DNA of 64,000 nucleotides, from assembly GCA_904066235.2 (NCBI GenBank), contig CAJFCV020000002.1, positions 1,116,001 through 1,180,000 of the forward strand. The letters run 5' to 3'. The translations under genes and the position numbers were made by a program. Shown piece by piece: positions 59,612-64,000 of this stretch (within the stretch, counting starts at the first letter, position 1; the number at the start of each line of letters is the position of its first letter). Below the pieces are notes generated by a model. It saw only the letters and a list, made by a program, of their open reading frames with translations. It made no database searches and was not told the DNA's origin. The DNA is from Bursaphelenchus xylophilus (Eukaryota > Nematoda > Chromadorea > Rhabditida > Aphelenchoididae).

Positions 59612-62600
59612 TTAGCTGAGCCACGACGGCGACAAAAATACGACAAACGCGATTAATGGACTGAAAACGACTGGTGAGAGGGCGTACGGGGACAAGACCA
59701 GGGCCGACAGAACCATAGGTGATCCCACAATGGGAGATAGGACAAATGGCGACAATATCAGTGGAGATCCCACCATAGGGTTCAAAATAACGGGGGAGAG
59801 ACAAAGCGGCGACAAGATGACCGGCGTGAAACATTGCGGAGACAAAACAAATGGGACCATAAGCAAGGGGGACAAGATAATCGGCGACAAAACTCCGGGC
59901 GACAAAATCGCCGGATGCATTGCGAACGGGGTCAGAATTAGAGGAGATAAGGCGAACGGTGACAAGATTAGAGAGCCCAGAACACGAGGGGCCAAAATAA
60001 CGGGAACGAACAACCAGGGCGACAAGATTACCGCGCCAAAAACAGAGGGCGACAAGATGATTGGAGTCAGCAAAACGGGCGACAAGATGAACGGCTGCGA
60101 CGCCAGCAGCGGGTTCAGAAGGGCGATTGTGTTGGCGATAGGCGAGAGAACAATGCCGGGCAAAAGCTGACGCTTCCGGCGGACATGACCATTGTCGGTT
60201 TCGAATTGGGGTTTGTCGATTTTGATCTCCTTCATCTTGGCCATAACTTCGAACTCTTTCCGCATTTGTCGGCGGATTTGAGGCTCACTCATATTCATTA
60301 GGCGTCTGTAGACTTCGAGCTTGGGATGGGGAGAGGAGGGACCGTAGAGAAGCTCGATTTGCGGCTTGGTAAGGATTGAATAGCCAGTACTGTTCATTTC
60401 GCGGAGCTAGAAGCGGAGAATTTTAGAGTTTTCAGCCAAATTTTCACATATAAATTTGGAGAAATCAACGCATTTAATAGTCGCTTAATAGTCGCTTTTT
60501 TCATTTTCTCTTTATCTAAACTCACCTGAGTTTTGCTGAAATTCTGATTCAGCTTTTCAAACAGCTCAATCGTTTCCGTCGACCCGCCCAGTTCTGTTAT
60601 ATTCTCCTTTGTCGCATAATACGGAGCGCCATGTTCGTCTTTCAAGTTGGTAATGTTCGTCATTAGACTCATCGTTTTGTTGAATTCATAGTGCTGAACC
60701 TGCTCCTTCAACTTGGCGTCTTCGTCGTTGACCCCGGTCGCTTCCATAATCACATCCAGCCAAAGTTGTTGGTCTTGGCTGGAGAATCCTTGGAGGAGGT
60801 TGGGGAGACTAGTTAGGTTCTCGATTCCTTTGCCTTCATTGTGAAGGGCAAACAGTGAGGGGGAGATTACGTTGATCTGAAGTGATTTTTGTACGGGAGA
60901 GTTGAATCTTTTTTGGATTACTAAAAGGGCCCCAGAAAGGTAAGAAATTTTTTGACAAAAGCCGCTGATTGATTATTTTTCCCCAAAAAATGGCTGTCTG
61001 CATTAGAGAAAATCAAAATTTCTCTCAACAAATCACTTTGAATTTTATCATTTTAAGCTAGCTTTAATAAACTGGGAATTTTTCAATGTCCGACGCATGT
61101 CAAACTGAGGAGTCCGGTGACCGGAACAGACTCTTCGCTATCGGTTTTTTACACTTCGCCTTGATTTCGCAGAGAAAGAGAGAAAAAAGACACGCAAAAG
61201 CGTACTCTCTCGCCCGAAAAATTCCCCATTTCTTCCCCGACAAAGCGTTTTTTCGCGTCTTTTTTTGGCAAATGACCAATCCATTCACCCGACTGCTTTA
61301 GCTTGTCTCAGTTTGACGTGCGACGCTCAGATTTTGGTTAAACTTGGCAAAAACTTTGGGCATAGGCTGCATATGAATTTCTGAAAAATTTAGTTCTATT
61401 TTTCAAGAATTAATATGTGACCTAGGCCCTTATTTAATAAAATTGGAGCGTCAAACTTCGACAACTTTCTTTGTGAAATTTCAAGGCAAAATGATCAGGA
61501 CAGAACGTATTTTTCCCTCACTTACCGAGTCCTTCTCCTCCTCCTCTTCATCCGGCACAAGTCCCAAAAATCTGGGCGAGATTAACTTCATTGTTTTGCT
61601 CTCAAAATCGGTCGTATTTTGTCCGGCCAGCGAATAAGCCAACTTCATGCCGTTGCGAATCAAATTTACGACCCTTTCCTCTTGTGTGATTGGTTTTTTG
61701 CGGTTTTTCAAAAATTCTTTGAGCTTTTTTGGATCCTCCACCATCCCGTCGACATCAATGTCGGCGGTTAGCTCGGTTTTATTCATGAGTTTCGACTTGA
61801 ATGCAGCCATTTGGATTTGGCTTAGGGTTTCTTCGCTATCGTTCTCCACCAATTCCTTGAACTTTCTCCGTTTTTTGCCATTTTCCCTCAAACTTTTTAC
61901 AGTTTCCTGCCATTTTGGCAAGTTTTCTTTCTTTTTCATCTTTTTCACCGATTCTAAAAGCGATTTCGCGATTCTCCCAAACGGAGTTAGCTTCTGTTTG
62001 TTGGAATTCAGCTTGTAATAGGTGGATGACTTGGCGGATAAAGATCGTCGTAGCCGGAAATCCGATCTGCCATCCGTCTTAAAGCTGCCGGTCCACAAAT
62101 TTGACCCTTTGTAGCGAAAGAGTCGACTCACTTTCCGAGATTTGTAACTGGGTTGTGGCTTAATTTCGTCGTTGAGGAGTTTGGTTAGGCATTTGGCGTG
62201 CTTTGGAATGTCTGTTGCTTTGGCAGAGCATTGGCCGTATTGCTGGATGACAGTTCTACGTTGACGTTTTAGTCTGAAATATGAGGTGTTTAGGAGGCCA
62301 TGCGGAAGGGCTTTTCAACTCATCAGAAAAGTGTTGGAATTTAGGACATGAAATGTCTTCAAAAATGGGGCTAAAAACCTTTAATAAGAAGGGACGTCAA
62401 GTGTAAAATTTCCACTTTTTTCGAACTTTGCAAACATACTCCAACTAGGTCATATACAAACTTAATTTAAAATTGCTTTTTCCAAGGCAATGCAAGATAT
62501 TCGGCGCTCTCTTTTAGCGATCAAACATTAATTACCGGAAAGGCTGCATGTCTGCTCGGCTCTAGTTGCTTTACCTACTCTCTCGCAGAAAAAATGAATA

Positions 62601-63004
62601 TCCTAGATAAGTTTTCAACGTGTTAACTAAAGACTTCAGGGCGTGGAATGTGGCCTAGTAATATATAGTATATCGACTAGAATTTTACAAAATCAAAGGG
62701 TACCCCTGATACAATATATATTATATAAGCCAACATGTTCTACCCTGGGGTGAAGTTTTTATCCAGAATTTTTCGCATAGCCTTAAACTCACTTTTGATT
62801 AGCGATTGCTGACATTAACGAGCTGAGCCCGGTGTCAATCCATTTCTGATACATCTCCATCATATCATCATCCTTGATATTGGCTCTATAATACTTATCA
62901 CCAGGCTGCCGTTGAATTTCAAAATCCAAATTAACCTCATTCGGCGCACGGAATCCGCCGATTGCCGTGGGGCTGATAAGTGTAACCAAAAACAGTCGCA
63001 ACAT
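59612..63004 (-). CDS. MLT-10-like moulting-cycle protein, copy 6
   Basis: Exons 62793-63004, 61526-62273, 60526-60876, 59612-60406 (701 aa). The ATG at 63004 lies directly behind a TTTTCAG acceptor. The signal peptide is a few residues shorter than in the others. Exon 2 has YGQC/HAKC cysteines, a single LFRY in place of RLQKY, LWTGSF and an RLRRS site, and ends in a glutamate-rich DEEEEEKDS. Exon 3 has QQLWLDVIMEATGVN. Exon 4 starts LREMNSTGY and has RRKR at 513-516 and the same number of LSP decapeptides, ending LSPSWLS. Introns are 519, 649 and 119 nt; intron 2 holds an R8 element and an R2 scrap. It is the most diverged copy. Role inferred: secreted, processed moulting protein. Confidence 0.86.
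61097..61320. mobile_element. R8 element, copy b, in intron 2 of copy 6
   Basis: Right end ctcagtttgacgtg is intact; left end reads catgtcaaactgag, with one change from copy a. The body closely matches 32860-33088. Its right terminus overlaps the start of an R2-like scrap (gtgcgacgctcagattttgg, 61318-61400), so R8 seems to have landed at an R2 end or the two share the word. Confidence 0.78.
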
Positions 63005-63367
63005 TCTGAAAACATAGATCTGAGGCGACCTCCGACTTAAGTAATTGCCCGCGGGCTCATTAATAACCGGCGCCCTTTGCGTTCGCATGAAAGTACGACA
63101 AAATCAAATTCTTACACGTCGTGTGCAGCGAACATCAACCACTACTAGTGTATTCGTTGATAACATGATTTATGAAGGCAACGGGAAGGTTTCCGAGATT
63201 TTTGAGAGTTTAGAGTTTCGCCGGAAGCGCGGCGAAGTTGTTATTATTCTCAGGGGAACGCTGGGAGATCAGGAGGGGAAGGGGTTTTATATCAAGGTAG
63301 ATTCGACATAGTTTCGGAAACTTTCATAATGCGAAAATGAGGGTAATGTGAAAAGGGAAGTGCAGTA
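63005..63367 (-). promoter_or_regulatory. Upstream region of copy 6
   Basis: Short interval between the start codon and an R1 MITE. Minus-strand AGGTCG lies at 63026-63031, only 22 nt before the ATG. The open frame at 63045-63311 on the plus strand has no recognisable domain. Confidence 0.3.
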
Positions 63368-63594
63368 CAGTGGGGGACCTGATCCAGTAGCAAAAAACGT
63401 GCCATTTTGCATCCGGGAAGTATCAAAAGTGCGGCAAAATGCTTCCCTCTCCATGTGAAAAAACTCCGATTGCAAAAGCGCGTCCTTTCTTTTTGTGAGA
63501 GAAAGGGCGCGCCCTTCAATTTTTTGCCACGTTTTTGATACTTCCCGGATGCAAAATGGTACTTTTTTTTGCCGCTGGAAGGGGTCCGTCACTG
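63368..63594. mobile_element. R1 MITE, copy at 63.4 kb
   Basis: Left end cagtgggggacctgatccag after TA; right end ggaaggggtccgtcactg then TA. Interior phrases gcatccgggaagtatcaaaa and ttcccggatgcaaaatggta. About 227 bp. Confidence 0.83.
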
Positions 63595-64000
63595 TATGTG
63601 CACTCAAAAATTCTGACCAAATCTTGGCGCAATTTTACAGACAGCAGAATTTTCTACATCTTTGTATGTGGAAGTTTTAACTCACGGCCACGAAGAGGAT
63701 GAGATTGGAAGAGGCAAAAATCGAGATTTTTTCTTTACTTGTGCCTTGAAAAAGTTAGCGTCGACTGATAGTGAAGCATACAATACTCCCGAGAAAAGTT
63801 ATCTTCTCTGCGGAATGCATTGAAAGAGTTTTTGAGAGAAAAGATCTTGCCATTGGTCAAGCCAAAAATCGATTAAAATTCGAAATTTCTGTCCGCTTCC
63901 GATCCAAAAATCTCATTGGATTCTGAAAATAAATTCTATTCTAACTTCACGTCAAGTTTGAGAAGAATAGAAAGGCCGCAAAACATTATTTTTGCCTAAA
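63595..64000. other. No gene recognised at the right edge
   Basis: About 400 bases of AT-rich DNA without a recognisable gene or repeat. Confidence 0.4.

Noticed and set aside
49949..60170. Long plus-strand open frames opposite exon 4 of the MLT-10-like genes (for example 49949-50482 and 59730-60170), made of GDK/GDR decapeptides
   Set aside because: They are the antisense reading of the 30-nt-periodic LSP repeats. The minus strand has the signal peptide, splice sites and paralogue conservation, so the antisense frames are shadows.

Overview
The window looks like nuclear DNA of a nematode. Its genes are split by short GT-AG introns (35 nt to about 650 nt) with TTTTCAG-type acceptors. Several start codons lie directly behind a 3' splice acceptor, as expected for spliced-leader trans-splicing. 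The dominant gene family, MLT-10-like moulting-cycle proteins, is known from nematodes. The species cannot be named from the sequence. Gene density is low and the DNA is AT-rich.

The main content is a tandem array of six intact MLT-10-like genes, all on the minus strand (17967-20673, 27605-30199, 36698-39395, 41695-44603, 49924-53232, 59612-63004), plus a decayed seventh copy at 31002-32113. Each intact gene has the same four coding exons with the same intron phases. Exon 1 holds the signal peptide and an acidic YQKWVDTGLSSLMSA motif. Exon 2 is a basic, lysine-rich, cysteine-containing domain with a dibasic cleavage-like site. Exon 3 carries a QLWLD..MEA.GVN domain with N-glycosylation sequons. 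Exon 4 has a furin-like RRKR site followed by about 17 hydrophobic decapeptide repeats of the form LSPxxFxPLI. By reading, genes 1 and 2 are closest sisters and genes 3 and 4 are closest sisters; genes 5 and 6 are more diverged. Similarity in the flanks shows that the units duplicated with their promoters and 3' flanks. From the family, these are inferred to be secreted, proteolytically processed proteins acting in the cuticle moulting cycle.

Upstream of the array, on the plus strand (13218-14617), is a five-exon secreted pepsin-family (A1) aspartic-protease-like gene. Both catalytic DTG motifs appear to be replaced, and the protein ends in an acidic/basic tail, so it is probably a non-catalytic homologue.

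Most of the remaining DNA is occupied by non-autonomous DNA transposons and palindromes: about ten copies of a 200-260 bp TA-flanked element (R1), several copies of a 420-450 bp element (R2), two mariner-type hairpins, a pair of 14-bp-TIR elements (R8), one hAT-like element with a clear 8-bp target duplication (10473-11298), a 1542-bp element with two 507-bp arms (54573-56114), and foldback elements at 24981-26373 and 33845-35319. Intron 2 of five of the six MLT-10-like genes carries an insertion, each from a different repeat family. The first 13 kb contain no gene that I can support. All exon boundaries come from reading splice signals, frame and paralogue comparison; no alignment or transcript data were available.
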